Of a stretch of 64,000 nt of DNA, positions 25,295 to 36,937 are shown piece after piece. Below the pieces are notes generated by a model. That model made no database searches. It was not told the DNA's origin and saw only the letters and a program-made list of their open reading frames with translations. The position numbers were made by a program, and so were the translations under genes. The stretch is from Monosporascus cannonballus (taxonomy: Eukaryota; Ascomycota; Sordariomycetes; Xylariales): assembly GCA_004154925.1 (NCBI GenBank), contig QJNS01000181.1, forward strand, positions 62,001 to 126,000. Reading direction: 5' to 3'. How positions within the stretch are numbered: the stretch's first letter is position 1; each line of letters starts with the position of its first letter.

Positions 25295-25492
25295 TCAACT
25301 AACAGCACAGCCCCCAGTGTGACTGTAAGGGCACACAGGACTTGGACATCGCCCTTCGATCATTTCTCCGACCTCCTGAGTAATCCCCCTGGGGCAGTAA
25401 ACAAGCGGCGGGTGGTACTCCTCACAGAACTCGACGTATAACAGATATTGCTTCCCGCAGACTGGGCAACTCCTGTAGTGCTCAGAGCACAT
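25295..25492 (-). CDS. Small Cys-rich protein with a Cys/His module shared with the 632-residue protein
   Basis: A 65-residue protein of unknown function, convergent with the epimerase gene. From the Met at 25492 it has Cys at 2, 9, 12, 23 and 33 and a HPPL tetrapeptide at 27-30, then CPRG at 33-36 and a C-x4-C pair at 49/54. The same residues occupy the same numbered positions (Cys 2, 9, 12, 23, 33 and HPPL 27-30) in the protein at 30973-32871, which supports both the reading frame and the choice of this start over a longer open frame reaching 25651. Just upstream a CACTAACG...GCAG sequence looks like the end of an intron, probably in the 5' leader. The Cys/His spacing suggests a small zinc-binding fold. 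No signal peptide or membrane segment. No known domain is recognised. Confidence 0.7.
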   Translation of the reverse strand: MCSEHYRSCPVCGKQYLLYVEFCEEYHPPLVYCPRGITQEVGEMIEGRCPSPVCPYSHTGGCAVS

Positions 25493-28400
25493 CAGAAGAC
25501 GGCTGCACGTTAGTGCCCACGTTTGAGGGATTCTCGAGTGAGTGGACGCGCCTAGCAAGACGAGAGCGAGGCCGCGGCTTGTGGAGATGTCATGACAACT
25601 GGAGCTGAGAACGCAGAGAAGATTTATATCGTTCGGTACGAAGTTGTCCAAGGTGTCTGTCTGTCTGTAAAGCGAAAGGGTGCTGTTTTACGCGTGATAA
25701 GAATTGCCACCAATGACGGATGTACCACATCAGCCAGCCTCGAAACCTTGGACCTTGGAGACTCGCAGTTACCAAAAGCGGAAATGACGTTCAAGCTTCG
25801 GACAGCCGTGAGGGTGATGCTTGAAGGCAGCTTCCTGATTCCCGTTTATTGAGCAGCAAAGACTTGCAGCCCTTTTGCTTTGAGCTGTCTCGTTCAACAA
25901 GTATCCCAAACGAGGTTTTGAGCTCGGAGCAAATGCTCCTGATCACATCTGATTGGTCTGCTGCGCTACGTGGCACTTACCCTATTAGGGCCCGGGTGGG
26001 CAGCGCTTTTTCATTTCTTTGAAGATCACCTACAGAGCCTCCGCGTAACTGCTACAGCGTTCTAGAACAGCGCTGCCCCGTCCCCGTCGCCCACTAGAGG
26101 TTCTATTGCTAGGAGTTTCATATCGCCGAGTCTTAGTAATGGGTTTCCCCACCAGAAGAAGAAGCCAAGTAATGATCCATCCCTTTCCTGACGGGAAATG
26201 CGAATTCGCATTACAGGACGTGGAAAGACGACATGCCACCCCGCTCCGCTCTGCACGGATACCCGAACCAGCACCGCGCCTTTGTGCTCCAAAGTCCGTA
26301 CCTGCGACATACGTCACACGCACAAAAGCGGCCACATCCTAGGGCGGTTATGATGCCATTTCTTGGTGTACTTGCTCAAAATGCCCCATCGGGCGGTACA
26401 CTAGTAGTCCACCACGACGAGACCTCTATAGGAAATCTGTCTCCTTTAACTACTTTCCCACATGAAGAGGACCCTTGAGGGACTTCTGCGTCGATGCACA
26501 AACGTCGAGATTTTTCTAGCGCAATCATAAGCAGGATGGGAACCGTACGAGTTTGAGGTAACATGATGCCCCTCATTTAAGACTCGCAGCGGACTTCCCT
26601 CCGAAGAATTGATTGGCTCCAAGTGCTTTGGATAAGAGCGTCCACAAGCTACTGCAGGCGTTTATGTACCAACTTCCAAACGTCACAAGGTAAAGTAGAC
26701 ATATAGCCTCTGCTGCTGATGCAGTAGCAGAGGTGCCGGACTCCTGGCGTGCAGGTAAAACCGTACGCAGTCCCAATGCCTCGGTATTTGGGTACTGCGC
26801 CAAGAGGCCCTTGCTAAGAAGGCGAATCCCACTATCCTACTAAGAATATTAAATCTAACTAGTAGCTTTTCTGTCTTGAAGAACCAGTTAAGTCAGCTCG
26901 CAGCGGCCCGCCAGTTACGGTTTTAACACGGCGGTGCCCACCCAATACAACAAAAAAGAGAATGCCGATTCCGATTTGTCATAAAGTGGTAGAGTTTAAA
27001 AATTCCGATTACCCTATGTTCTCCGCTCCGTCCCACCAGGAGAAGCGCCCGCGAGAGGGACTCGAGTACGGGGTGGCGTCTTCTAATTATACCGTATCCA
27101 TCTACGGCGCTTTCTTAGTCGCTCCTAAGTTCCATGTGGGGAATCCACTATCTCTTGGGTATGAACCCGCCAAGCGGGAAAGAGAACTAGGTGCATATAT
27201 CTCACTTTGGGAACCTCATCACTTTAGGAATCGATCATCCGGGAACTTGTCGGCGCCGCTCGACAACAGCCCAACGTTGCTGGCATTAACGAGAGAGAAC
27301 ACAGCTCGGCGCTTCCGAACAACGTCGTTATCTATGCAGCTCGAGCTAGCCCCTAACGCATCTCAAAGCTATCAGATGGAGCCGCATCCGGGAAGATAGA
27401 TAAGGGGTGGGCCTTACGGCACGTGTGCGTGGTTGCGTGCAAAAGGTTCGGCCCTGCAGTCGCGGCTCAGGGTGGCGGAGGTACTCGGCGGGTCGTCGGG
27501 TGAATGACAAAACATTTCATTATCGTGATGGTTATACTAATGCGGTAAGGTATGAATCTAACATTACCTGGCTAACAACCCTAAGCCCTCCATGACGGGG
27601 CCTCCCCCTTCAACCATACTTTGCCACCATCAAGCCGCTTCGCCATAAGTGGCTCAACATATCTGATTTGCTCCGTCCGACCTTCCTCCGACCTTGACCA
27701 CATCTGTCATTCTATCGTCACTTTGTGTCTATTCATTCACACCGAGTTTCTTTGCCTCCTTGGTAACTCACAGTTCGTGATATTTAACGTCACAGAGTGA
27801 TCAACTAGCCTATTCGGACCTTTGCTAACCATTCTGTTAACTCCACGACAGGGTCTCCGAGTCGCAAAAGTGTTGTCCTGGATGGGCACGCAATATTTCG
27901 CCACAACGCATGGATGAAGCATGAGACCCCCAGCTTCAGGAGACGTGTCACAACGCTTCCGAACACTTAGCAGGTGCCGAGTCGCAGAGATCAGTTGAAT
28001 CAGGGGCCTCTTCCCTGCCCCGGTGCCACGACGGTGGCAACGTTTGCGCCTTCCCTGGCCTGGCCACGCACTATTTTATTGGTCGATAGGTGCTCAGAGA
28101 CGCGCTGAATATCATCGTTGCAGCTAGCGCTTTACGTTCGGAAACCTATTTCTGCTAGACCACGCTGCCCTCACTGGACGGGCCCGCCTTTCCGCCGGTG
28201 GTGTCTTTCCTGGAGACTGCTATCTGTTTCAAACGCGGGAACTTACCGGCGCTTTTTAGACTCGTAGCCCGACTCTATCTGCGAATCACATACAGGCAGC
28301 ATCTTCAAAACGGGCATTCGACGCGTTTCGCGTCCGGCTTATTAGAGGAGGCCACTTCCATATATCCTCGACGCGCTCCGCGGCCCGTGTCGTGTCGTAT

Positions 28401-30972
28401 ATTGCCTCGAAAAGCGCCCTCCGTCAAAGATGGCGAGGTAGGACACCGAATGCCACCTTCTAGAAAAGTCCGTGATCATCCACGAAGGGGAAGCGGAGAA
28501 CTTACCCGAACCATGTAGCGGTGTCTAGCGAAGACTTCGTGTTTGCCATGCATATACGATAAGACGGGGGTGCGTTGGCGCGGAGAAAGAGGGAGCGCAG
28601 GTTCACCGCCTCCATTTTGTATGTACGAGGATAAATGAAGCCTGGAGGTGGCATATCTCGAGCGAGGGGGCGGAAACTCCCAGCTTACCCAAGAGAACGC
28701 CTATCCGCCTTAGTCCAAGGCACTCCAGTGTTCCCGCGTTGACTGGAAGGTCGATGAGCGAGGTTATGCCATCGTTCTAGGGCCTGAAGCATTTCAGGTC
28801 GAGAGTATCGGGGTCTGGTGAGATCCTCCGGGTGCCTGGGGAGATCTGTACTGGTACCATACTAGATAGGAGTTTCTATCTTGATGGGTCTACACTGTCG
28901 CCTACGCTGTCCGCTGATAGCACGTAACCCGACTCTCGCATGGCATTCTGCTAGCGGACAGGCCGCATGGCGGCCTGAATGTGGGATAATGAACCTCAGA
29001 CTGCCTTTTCCGAAGTGCCACATATGGCAGATGAAAATGCCCAGACATCAATCGAAAGGAGGTTGGTTTCTCCAATGGACCCCCTTTTCTGTGGGGTAAG
29101 GCCGTTGCTATACTGAGCGGAGGAAAAGCTCCGGGTTGGCCGAGTCCCTGATGCAATATAGGACTTTCGCGCGTTATCTGCATACTATGATACTACATAT
29201 AGTCGCTCCCAAGTGCGTCAAGATCGTTGTCAGTCCCGCTCTGCTGCAGCGAGGGAGGGGACGCCGGCCGAACGACCGCCCACCTTCGGCCTGGTTCTCC
29301 GGGTAATTATTTGTCAATCTGCGTTACTCTGCCGGGAGCGACAAAGCGACTATCTCAGGTTCTCCTAAGAACTGCAGATGACTCGCCCACCGGCCCTGTG
29401 GTTAGGTGCTGTAGATATAGAGCCGGAAAGCCGCGGTTGAGGAGACGCTTCGTATTCGGGTATACAGTGCCCCTGATACATCACGTGGAGAGAAGGTTCT
29501 AGCCGGTTCCTCCGAATTTCTATGCCCTACTTCTGGCAACGAGAAGGAAGGAGAACACTTTTGAATAATATTACCAAACAATGAGTGGAAAGGTATTATT
29601 ATATCTCGGCACCTCCACGACTCTAGAACATTGCTTAATGACCACTACGGGTTCTGGGAACCATCTCGATACACCGACCGAAGCACTTTGACCTGACATA
29701 TACTGTTTGTCTCGGGATCTTTTATTGTGCCCACCGATCATGGAAAGGGAGGCCGGCACAGCCAAGGTTTCTAATGGACCTGCGACCTCGAGGAGGGGAG
29801 GGTGAGAGAGGGTGTAATCCGGCGAAACCAGTGGACAGATGCCTCGATATATAAGCTGTCATCTTCTACTGTGCGGTCTAGCTCGTGTGGTCTCGAGTGC
29901 CTAACGCTCCGACAAGTCCACCCACGGGGCCCTGGCTTCTAACTTAGACTAATTGGGGCCGGACCGTCTGCCCACATATATAAGAACCGGCGCACGTGCA
30001 ATGGAGGGAGTAAGGGACTGAGTGACGTGTGCGTCTTGTCTTGCCTTGTCACAAGGATATGATCCATGGCGCCACGGGGAGAGAGCACACACAGCGGGAC
30101 ATTGTGCCACGGGTAGGTTCGGCCAAGAAGAGGAAGCGAAATCTATTACATGGATGACGACTTCATTTGCCAGCTTTGATTAGTCCGGAGTATCATTAGG
30201 ATTCGTCCTCCCTGGCTTGCTTCAGCCTGATATTGTCACGGTTCAGACAACAGCAACAGCAACAACGACGCATGTAGCCTGGGGCGGGGCCATCTCGAGC
30301 CGTCCCCTCCTCCGCCGCCGACCGCGAAGGGGAATCAACTGCAAACATCTTCGGCCCTGATCACTAACCCGTAGGCTCCAGACAGCTCACTCCAAGAACA
30401 TCCATCTTCCCCATGCCCTTGGCCTCTGTCCAGCTGCCCTTAGAGCACACACAAATTTCATCCCCCATTGCCTCATCAGCTCGGGATGGCTCCATGAAGC
30501 CTTTATCATTACCCCCCTCTATGCCTGTTCCACTATTCCATGAGCTCAGAGTTGCTGAACGAGCTCAATCCCTCTTCAATGAGTTATCCCCCATCGCATT
30601 TGCTACGCGCTCTCGGAGATCCGTAATCTGGCACTCCACGAGCAAGTGGGAAAAGAAAAAGCATTGCACCGCAGCCATTAGAGTAGCGTCATGTGTATTG
30701 CTCTGGCTACAACCGGTGGGTGATGAACCAGTTGGCCGAGGATCGCGTCCGTCGAGGTCTGGGCCTTCGCAAGTGAGTGGTATGTGTTTATTTGCGAGAT
30801 ACCGCCGATTTTCCGTATCTAGCACAGCTGCCGTCGCCATGCTCAGATCATATATATGTAGCTCATTCGCTTCATTTCGGTTCCCGGCACCGCGCCCAAA
30901 GCCTGAGGGGGCTTCCATGTCAACAGGCGCATTCTTCCCTTGAGTCTTTGTGGTATAACCCACGTGGTGCCC
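25493..30972. other. Island DNA of ordinary composition without a supported gene
   Basis: About 5.5 kb. The first ~100 bp probably hold the leader and a leader intron of the 25295-25492 gene; the last 300-400 bp are probably the 3' untranslated region of the 632-residue gene. In between, the longest frames are 60-145 codons on both strands, with compositions rich in Arg, Ser, Cys and Pro and no recognisable domains, as random DNA of this composition would give. A few isolated splice-like pairs occur (for example GTAAGG...CTAAC...AAG at 27545-27590), but they join nothing convincing. RIP damage is not evident, so this is not an old repeat of the AT-rich type. Confidence 0.5.
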
Positions 30973-32871
30973 TTATTTGAAAAGATGACTCCAGAGCCGA
31001 GGCCGGGGTCGAATCTCGGGCCCTTCCCCTTCCGGCTGCGCTGCTGGAGTGTCTAGGGCATCGCCGACTGTAGATGAGTCGGCAGCTACGGGCGACTTAG
31101 CGCGAAGCTCTGTTGCCTCATACTTCTGAGGTCCATGCCCGGAAGCATCGGCGACGGTGCCGTCGGGCTTCCGCCCCGCGGTGTATGCGTTGGCGGCAGC
31201 TGTGGGTTCCGCCCGCTGTTTCCCAACAGTGACGGTAGAAGCCTGGCTCGGGACACGGGTACACTGTCTGCTACTGGAAGCTGACTCGCCCGACCAGGAA
31301 GATGATGCTCGATGGGATCCTCGGGGCTCATTGCCTATGGGGCCCGGTTCCGCTACAGCAGCGGGCTTCTTCTTGGGGCTGCCGTCGGTGCTGGAAGTGT
31401 CGGATCCACTTCCTGTGTTAGAGATGGGTTCTCCCGTGCCTGTTCTGATCTCCTCGTTGAGACTGGGGCAACCGTCAGTGTTGGGAGTATTGGATTCATT
31501 CTCGGCATGAGAGCCCTCTCCGCCATTCGTGATAGTCGGTGTGATCTTAGTGGAGGCGTGCGAGCGGGTCATGGGTGCTCTGACTACCTCGCTCCAAAGC
31601 CGTGGACGCTCCGCCGCGTGCGGGTGAGTTTCTGTGGTGGCGTGGGAAGATGTCTCGTCGCTAGGCTTAGATCCAGGGGTACCATACCCAGACACAGACC
31701 CTGATCCTTGATGTCCCTGGGGCTCGATGTTCCCCTCTGCTTCGGTATGCTCACCTGTTCCTGTGTAAGACTCTGACTCAGCGTGCTCTGCGGCTGCAAG
31801 CTCCTCCTCGACCTCATCACTCCACAGTCTCGACGAGGTGAAGAATCTTGACGAACTGAGTGGAGATGTGACTAGGTGAGCGGCAATGGCCTCCTCTTCG
31901 GCCTGAGGATTGTCAGTATCTGTGCTCTCATCGCCGCTAGTTGCGTAGCTTTCATCGCCGGAGTCTCCTTCATTCGTCGCATCCTTGTCATGGTAGTCTG
32001 CTGCCTGAAACTCCTCTTGCAGCTTCGTCTTGAGTGCAACTGACGTGCCGTAGTCGGAAGAAGCCTTGCCAAACTCCTCAGGCTCCTCATCAACTGGTGT
32101 ACTGCGATGAACCGGATCACTACTCGCTCGTTGTCCGGCAGCTAGCCTGGCAAAGGCGACGGCGTAATGTAACCGTTCAGTTATCTCTTGATCGTTTTCA
32201 GTTAGTCCGGTGAAACCAGCGAGGCCTTCGGACCCCTCAGTCTGAGTCGAGCCGCTAACCGTGGAGACTACTTTGGTCTTGTGTTTCACATCGGCGTCCT
32301 TGCTCTTGCCTTTACGGTCTACCTCTTTCTGTTCTTCTTGGTCTTCAGCGGGATTCCCCACCTGAGTACTGCAGGGGGAATTGTAGACAAAGGACTGGGC
32401 ACGGGGATTCAAACTGAGCCGTGGGATGCGAGTATCAGGGACGCCAGGCACCGTAAGCGACCGGGGAGATGGAGAACAATAATAGGCAGCTCGGGGCCTG
32501 CCGTTGGCGTTTCCAGAGCGTTGGGTAGAATGTGCGGCGGCGCCCTGGTTGTTTGCGACCGAAGCTTCCGACAATCCCCAGCGTCTTCCGGTCTCGAACA
32601 CCCTGCCTAGCATCTGGAACAGGGGCCAGTCGTCTTGCCAGCGATGAACTAGAACGCCGTCGACGTATCTGTTCCATTGGATATATCCTTGCCAAGTTGG
32701 GGGCGAGTGCCAGGGGTGCAGAAAGCAGTCCTCCTCCACGCAAAAGAAGAACTGGAAGCTTGAGCCGACTGGGCAGAAAATCAGGGGGGGATGCATGGCA
32801 GGGCATGTGTGCATAGCACGGCTCCAGCCGTGGTGGCAGCGACGGCAGATATAGTAGACGATGACGCACAT
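30973..32871 (-). CDS. 632-residue protein: N-terminal Cys/His module, long disordered acidic region, repeated RLWS motif
   Basis: A single-exon gene with an ATG at 32871. I do not recognise the family. Residues 1-50 form a Cys/His-rich module: Cys 2, 9, 12, 23, 33, 44 and 49 with HPPL at 27-30. Residues 50-90 are rich in Trp and aromatic residues (HPWHSPPTW, YIQWNRYVDGVLVHRW), suggesting a small folded domain. From about 100 to the end the protein is rich in Ser, Thr, Glu, Gly and Pro, with acidic stretches (EGDSGDES, DEVEEELAAAE) and no membrane segment, so probably disordered. A short motif R-L-W-S recurs at 348-351, 424-427 and 625-628, the last almost at the C-terminus. The N-terminal module is shared in identical spacing with the 65-residue protein at 25295-25492. 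A zinc-binding interaction or regulatory role is inference only. Confidence 0.85.
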   Translation of the reverse strand: MCVIVYYICRRCHHGWSRAMHTCPAMHPPLIFCPVGSSFQFFFCVEEDCFLHPWHSPPTWQGYIQWNRYVDGVLVHRWQDDWPLFQMLGRVFETGRRWGLSEASVANNQGAAAHSTQRSGNANGRPRAAYYCSPSPRSLTVPGVPDTRIPRLSLNPRAQSFVYNSPCSTQVGNPAEDQEEQKEVDRKGKSKDADVKHKTKVVSTVSGSTQTEGSEGLAGFTGLTENDQEITERLHYAVAFARLAAGQRASSDPVHRSTPVDEEPEEFGKASSDYGTSVALKTKLQEEFQAADYHDKDATNEGDSGDESYATSGDESTDTDNPQAEEEAIAAHLVTSPLSSSRFFTSSRLWSDEVEEELAAAEHAESESYTGTGEHTEAEGNIEPQGHQGSGSVSGYGTPGSKPSDETSSHATTETHPHAAERPRLWSEVVRAPMTRSHASTKITPTITNGGEGSHAENESNTPNTDGCPSLNEEIRTGTGEPISNTGSGSDTSSTDGSPKKKPAAVAEPGPIGNEPRGSHRASSSWSGESASSSRQCTRVPSQASTVTVGKQRAEPTAAANAYTAGRKPDGTVADASGHGPQKYEATELRAKSPVAADSSTVGDALDTPAAQPEGEGPEIRPRPRLWSHLFK

Positions 32872-34349
32872 CGGTGTATTTGGTTCACTTTCCGCCGTGA
32901 AGAGCTGAAGGGTGCAGGTTGACCGATGAAGGTGCTAGGCTTGGAGGTGGGCAATATGCGAAGGTTTCCACAAGTGAAGGGGCAAGTCGGACTGAGCAGC
33001 ATAGGAATGAAGGATAATAGTAGAACCGAGAAATGGCACCCGATACTACGGTATTGGGAGAGAAAAGGTTAAGACCAGGCGAGTAGCGTTGTGAAGCTGG
33101 TACAGATAACGACGTGACGTGATTTGGGGAGTGAAGATGGCGAAATTGCTCTTTGAGGTAACTTATTCTGCAGGATTGCACTGGTTGATGTACTTTGAGA
33201 CTGTAAGAGGACAATGGGCGCCGTCGCTCTCACCAGACTATTGGAGAAGGGTAATCGATATAGCCCCATCCAGAGTGTGGTAACGGAGGGCTGCTTAGAT
33301 GCGGGAATTGAATGTTCGAGGCTGTAGGACTGACGAAGATGATAGAATATTGTAAGAGCGCGACTATGGGGGAGAATGAAAGCTGGATGATTTAGCGACT
33401 ACAAGGGCCGACTGACAATCCGATTGCGTCATTACACTGATGGTTCCTCAGGTCGAATCTCTGGTTTCTCTCTTGTCAGAGGAGTATGATGTTTATCTAG
33501 GTAGAAAATGGAGGAGTCATGGGTCGACACTAAGGCGTTCAAGCTTACACTCAGCAGCGAATCTTGCTTTTAGTGTTACAGACGTGAGATTATGGTTCCT
33601 CAAATAAAATGGAACTCTCGTAAAGTAGAGATCAAAGTACGTCTCCTCAGTTTGGTATGGCGTATCTAGTATGGGGATCGTCGAGACTGTGCTTGTACCT
33701 ATCCATCACGTATCGTAAAGGGGGAAATCACGGCAAGACTGAATGGACGTGATCGCTTATTCTAAGAATGGGGTGGCCCAAGCGCCACTGATTCTATGAC
33801 ATTGCCTATAATTAACCTTAAGGCATCTCCATGAATCCGAGCGGAAATACCCGAAGCCAGCGTTGGCGGAAGACCGAATAGTGGGCTAGCAAGGCAGATG
33901 ACCATATGTCCCTAAGGCGGAATAGCACTCGAGGGTAGTCAAATCTAAGTCCTCATGGTAGCAGGTGACACCCGAACAGACGGGAACTATATGTGTACAG
34001 GGCTTAGTATTTATTGTTCACCCATAAGTGAGCTGGTCTTCCAGAGCTGTGCCCCCTTTCAGGGTACATGCATGTTCTGGTGTTTAACATAGCTATGTAA
34101 CAAGTGTCCAACTGTTGGGAACGGGAAGAGCCGAGCATTGGATATTGAACAACAATGCTTTCATACTAATATAATTCACGCGGTGCTTGGCTCCGTATGC
34201 CTATACAATTATTTTGTCGTACCTATCCACGTCCACATAGCAAGATCCTACTGCGTCATTGGGAAGTAAAAGATGGCAGCCTGGTAATTGGAATTGGACG
34301 GTCCATATATCATCGAGAAAACATTCCCTCAGAATGCGCATTGCTTCAT
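32872..34349. other. Upstream region of the 632-residue gene and unassigned island DNA
   Basis: About 1.5 kb. The part next to 32871 should be the promoter and leader of the minus-strand gene. Several overlapping open frames of 65-115 codons exist on both strands but have no supporting motif or intron. The frame starting at 34197 on the plus strand (113 codons) is the most protein-like, yet overlaps the minus-strand ORF remnant and is not supported further. Confidence 0.4.
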
Positions 34350-34972
34350 CTAGTCCACCATCCAATTCTCGCTAACGGGCCCAAGACTTGCCACAGCGTC
34401 TGTGACACGCAGAGAGTGTTCTTGGTGTCTAGCTGGATGGCGCCTCCGCCTTCGCCCCTGGCCAGACATTCGAAAAAAGGAGGATTTCATAGCCGGATTC
34501 TGCAGCGTGTCCTCGGGTCCCGACGCACTCTCGCGTAGCGCATCCGCCCACCCCCCAGACACACGGTCTCCATCTGCTTTGCGGGATCGAGGCACCGCGC
34601 GGCAGCAGACAAGCAGCTTCGCCCAAGAAGTGCGCAGCGAGTTCACTAGATGGAACGCCGCAGCGTCGCCAGTCTGTTGCGCGTGCTGTTCCTCCGCCTT
34701 GTCGACTTTCTTGTCGTTGCCGCGAGTTCCACGATGGTCCGTCCAAGCACGTCAACGGGGTTCCGGTCGATGGCCTCCATGCGGCCCAGAGACGCCGGCA
34801 GCTTGACGGGGTTTTTGGAACTCGCGACCAGACTCGGTAGCCACTCTTGTTTAGGCCAGATGCTGGCCGCCGTGGTCTGACCGGCGGTCCGGCCCAGGCG
34901 GCAGACGACGGGGGGATGCTGGTTTCCCTGAAGGCCGTGTCGAGGAGGCGTTGTGGGACGAACTGGGATTGT
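34350..34972 (-). pseudogene. Frameshifted ORF of unknown family at the right edge of the island
   Basis: Two minus-strand frames look like one broken gene. The first, open from 34972 to 34646, includes ASIWPKQEWLPSLVASSKNP and GRMEAIDRNPVDVLGRTIVE and then becomes Arg-rich nonsense. The second frame takes over at that point with NDKKVDKAEEQHAQQTGDAA and FHLVNSLR, continuing to 34350. One missing base after the ELAA segment (near 34712) would explain the switch. A TAG closes the first frame upstream at 34973, and a second TAG lies a few codons further on; both could be RIP products of CAG at the edge of the AT block. No intron fits the junction. The C-terminal portion is less protein-like. 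I do not recognise the family; a sequencing or assembly error is also possible. Confidence 0.4.
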
Positions 34973-35055
34973 CTAGGGTTTGCACTACTCATCCACCCAC
35001 AGGTAGGTAACAAAGGTACGCAAGTAAAAGGAAATTACTTACGGAATAACTATGA
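34940..35055 (-). repeat. Island-edge repeat, inverted copy of about 60412-60545
   Basis: Read on the minus strand from 35055, this contains CCGTAAGTAATTTC, then TTTTACTTGCGTACC, then GTGGGTGGATGAGTAGTGC and a CTAG. The same words in the same order occur on the plus strand from about 60419 (CCGTAAGTAATTTC, TTTTACTTACGTATCC, GTGGGTGGGTGGGTAGTGCC, CTAG). CGTAAGTAA and TTACTTACG are themselves inverted repeats, so the sequence can form a small hairpin. The two copies face outward from the same 25-kb AT-rich block. Confidence 0.65.
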
Positions 35056-36517
35056 AGAAGTATGTAAAATATTAAATAATTAATTACTTCTAAATGATTA
35101 CATACAATTTAAATGTTTATTATATAAATATAATATAATTACGCTTGTAAAAACATCAAATTTATATAATATTAAATTATACTGCATTAAATATTTTCTT
35201 ATTAGTTATATTTAAACTAAAACTAGATATTTATTGCACTAATTAAAATATTAATTTAAGTATTTTTAAAAATAATTAAAATGTTAATATATAAATTATA
35301 TTAATTCATCTATTAATTTTGGTTCACTAATACATAGTTAATTTTCAACAATAAAAATTGTTTTTTTAAAAAAAAGGTTTTGATATTTTGTGAAGTAGTA
35401 TACTACGGCTTATTCGTATGAATTCAATTTTTTGGAATAAAGTAATATATTTTTTTAATTTTAATTTTTTCGTACTTTTACCAAGTATCAAAATAATATA
35501 ATTATATTTCGAAAAACTTGTAAAGTTTTTAAATATTATTGTTTTTATTATAAAAATAAACAAATTTAATAATCTATATAATAAATATAATATATTTGTT
35601 GTAAATATGGTTTAAAGTAATAATTATAAAAAACCAATTTTTCTTAAAGAAAACGTGGCAATATAAACAAAATGGAATAAAATGATAAATTACTATCTTA
35701 ATTCCTAGATTTTACTAAACTCGCCGGCTTTCAAATGAGGCTCTATAGAACTAAGATACAATCTATCCTAACTATAAAAACTATAGATTAATTATCGTGT
35801 TCGAAATACTGGATATAGTATTTATCGTGCAAATTATATCGTAGAATAATTTTGTATATATTTAACTTAAACTAAAAAATAAAGCTTAAAGTTAAATATA
35901 CTTTGAATTAAAAGCTGATATTCATGTTTTTGTATATTTATATTAAATACAAATATAATGAAAAACCTTTTATTTAAGTTGTATAAGATTAAAATATTTA
36001 ATTATTAATTTTAAAAACCGCACAAATTAAATTTGAAAAATAGCAGTATATTAAAGTTTATAGAATTTGCAACTAAATATGTATTATTTGATGTTTTAAA
36101 TTTGATAATAATTTTTAAACAATCTTTTAAGCTAAAAATTAATTTTGATTTAATTTAATAATATATTAAATTAAATAAGTATTATTGATATTTTAAATTT
36201 ACCAAAATTCGATTATTCTTAAATTCAAATTGATGTACCTAATTAATATGTAAATTAATAAATTTATTAAAATAAGTATAAAATTTTATTTTAATACACA
36301 TATTATATTTTAAACATTATAGTTCAAGTTATGCAATAGCACCGAGAACTTTTATATAGCTATAAGTACTAAGATAATTACTTATAATTGCGATTATATT
36401 ATTGATTTTTTGCTTTAGTTACGTAGTAATATAATACTGTTATAATATTATACTTGTATAATAATAACTAGCAGCTAGTACTAAATTTGTGTTTTAAATT
36501 AAACGTTATTTATAATT
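35056..36517. other. AT-rich RIP-degraded DNA, no gene
   Basis: Abrupt loss of G+C within a few tens of bases of 35050. All frames are closed and no transposon domain was recognised. Confidence 0.65.
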
Positions 36518-36698
36518 TCTTTTTCAAAACGCATTTAAGTAATGTGAAATAAGCTTCGAAAGTTAAATAGTTAAAGCTCTATATAACAGAATAAAAATAA
36601 CTAGCTATTTCGCTATATAATTCAAAAAAAACAGTAGTTCTAACGCCAAAGTACGTTAAAAGTTCTTATTCGCGCTTAAATAAAAAACATTCGGGGCT
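36518..36698. mobile_element. RIP-mutated copy of the 182-bp hairpin MITE
   Basis: The spacer and right arm align with 5041-5143 (for example CTAACGCCAAAGTACGTTAA against CCAACGCCAGGGTGCGTTGG, and TCGGGGCT at the end), and the left arm aligns more loosely with 4962-5024. The differences are mainly C-to-T and G-to-A changes, many of which break the hairpin pairing. Same orientation as the copy at 4962-5143. The left limit is approximate. Confidence 0.65.
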
Positions 36699-36937
36699 CA
36701 TTTTTTTGTATTATTCTCTTTTTTTAAAAAAATTGTCTCGATTTTTTTAAGAAATACTTTTAACTTTATTTGTTATCTATTTATTTATTAGTTCTCTTAG
36801 TTTAAAGGATCTTTCGACTATAGGGGCAGCTGATTTGTTAACTTAAGTATGTTAAATCTCTAAAGGACAAAATACGTACTAAACTACTATAACGTTGTAA
36901 GATAGCGAAAATGCGACGCTAACCACAATACCAAAAG

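Noticed and set aside
26962..27399. 145-codon plus-strand frame, the longest in the gene-poor stretch
   Set aside because: No recognisable domain, no supporting introns, composition as expected by chance at this G+C.
30413..30963. Overlapping frames of 176 (plus) and 132 (minus) codons
   Set aside because: They lie directly downstream of the 632-residue gene stop; neither has a motif and the segment includes AATAAA-like words suited to a 3' end.
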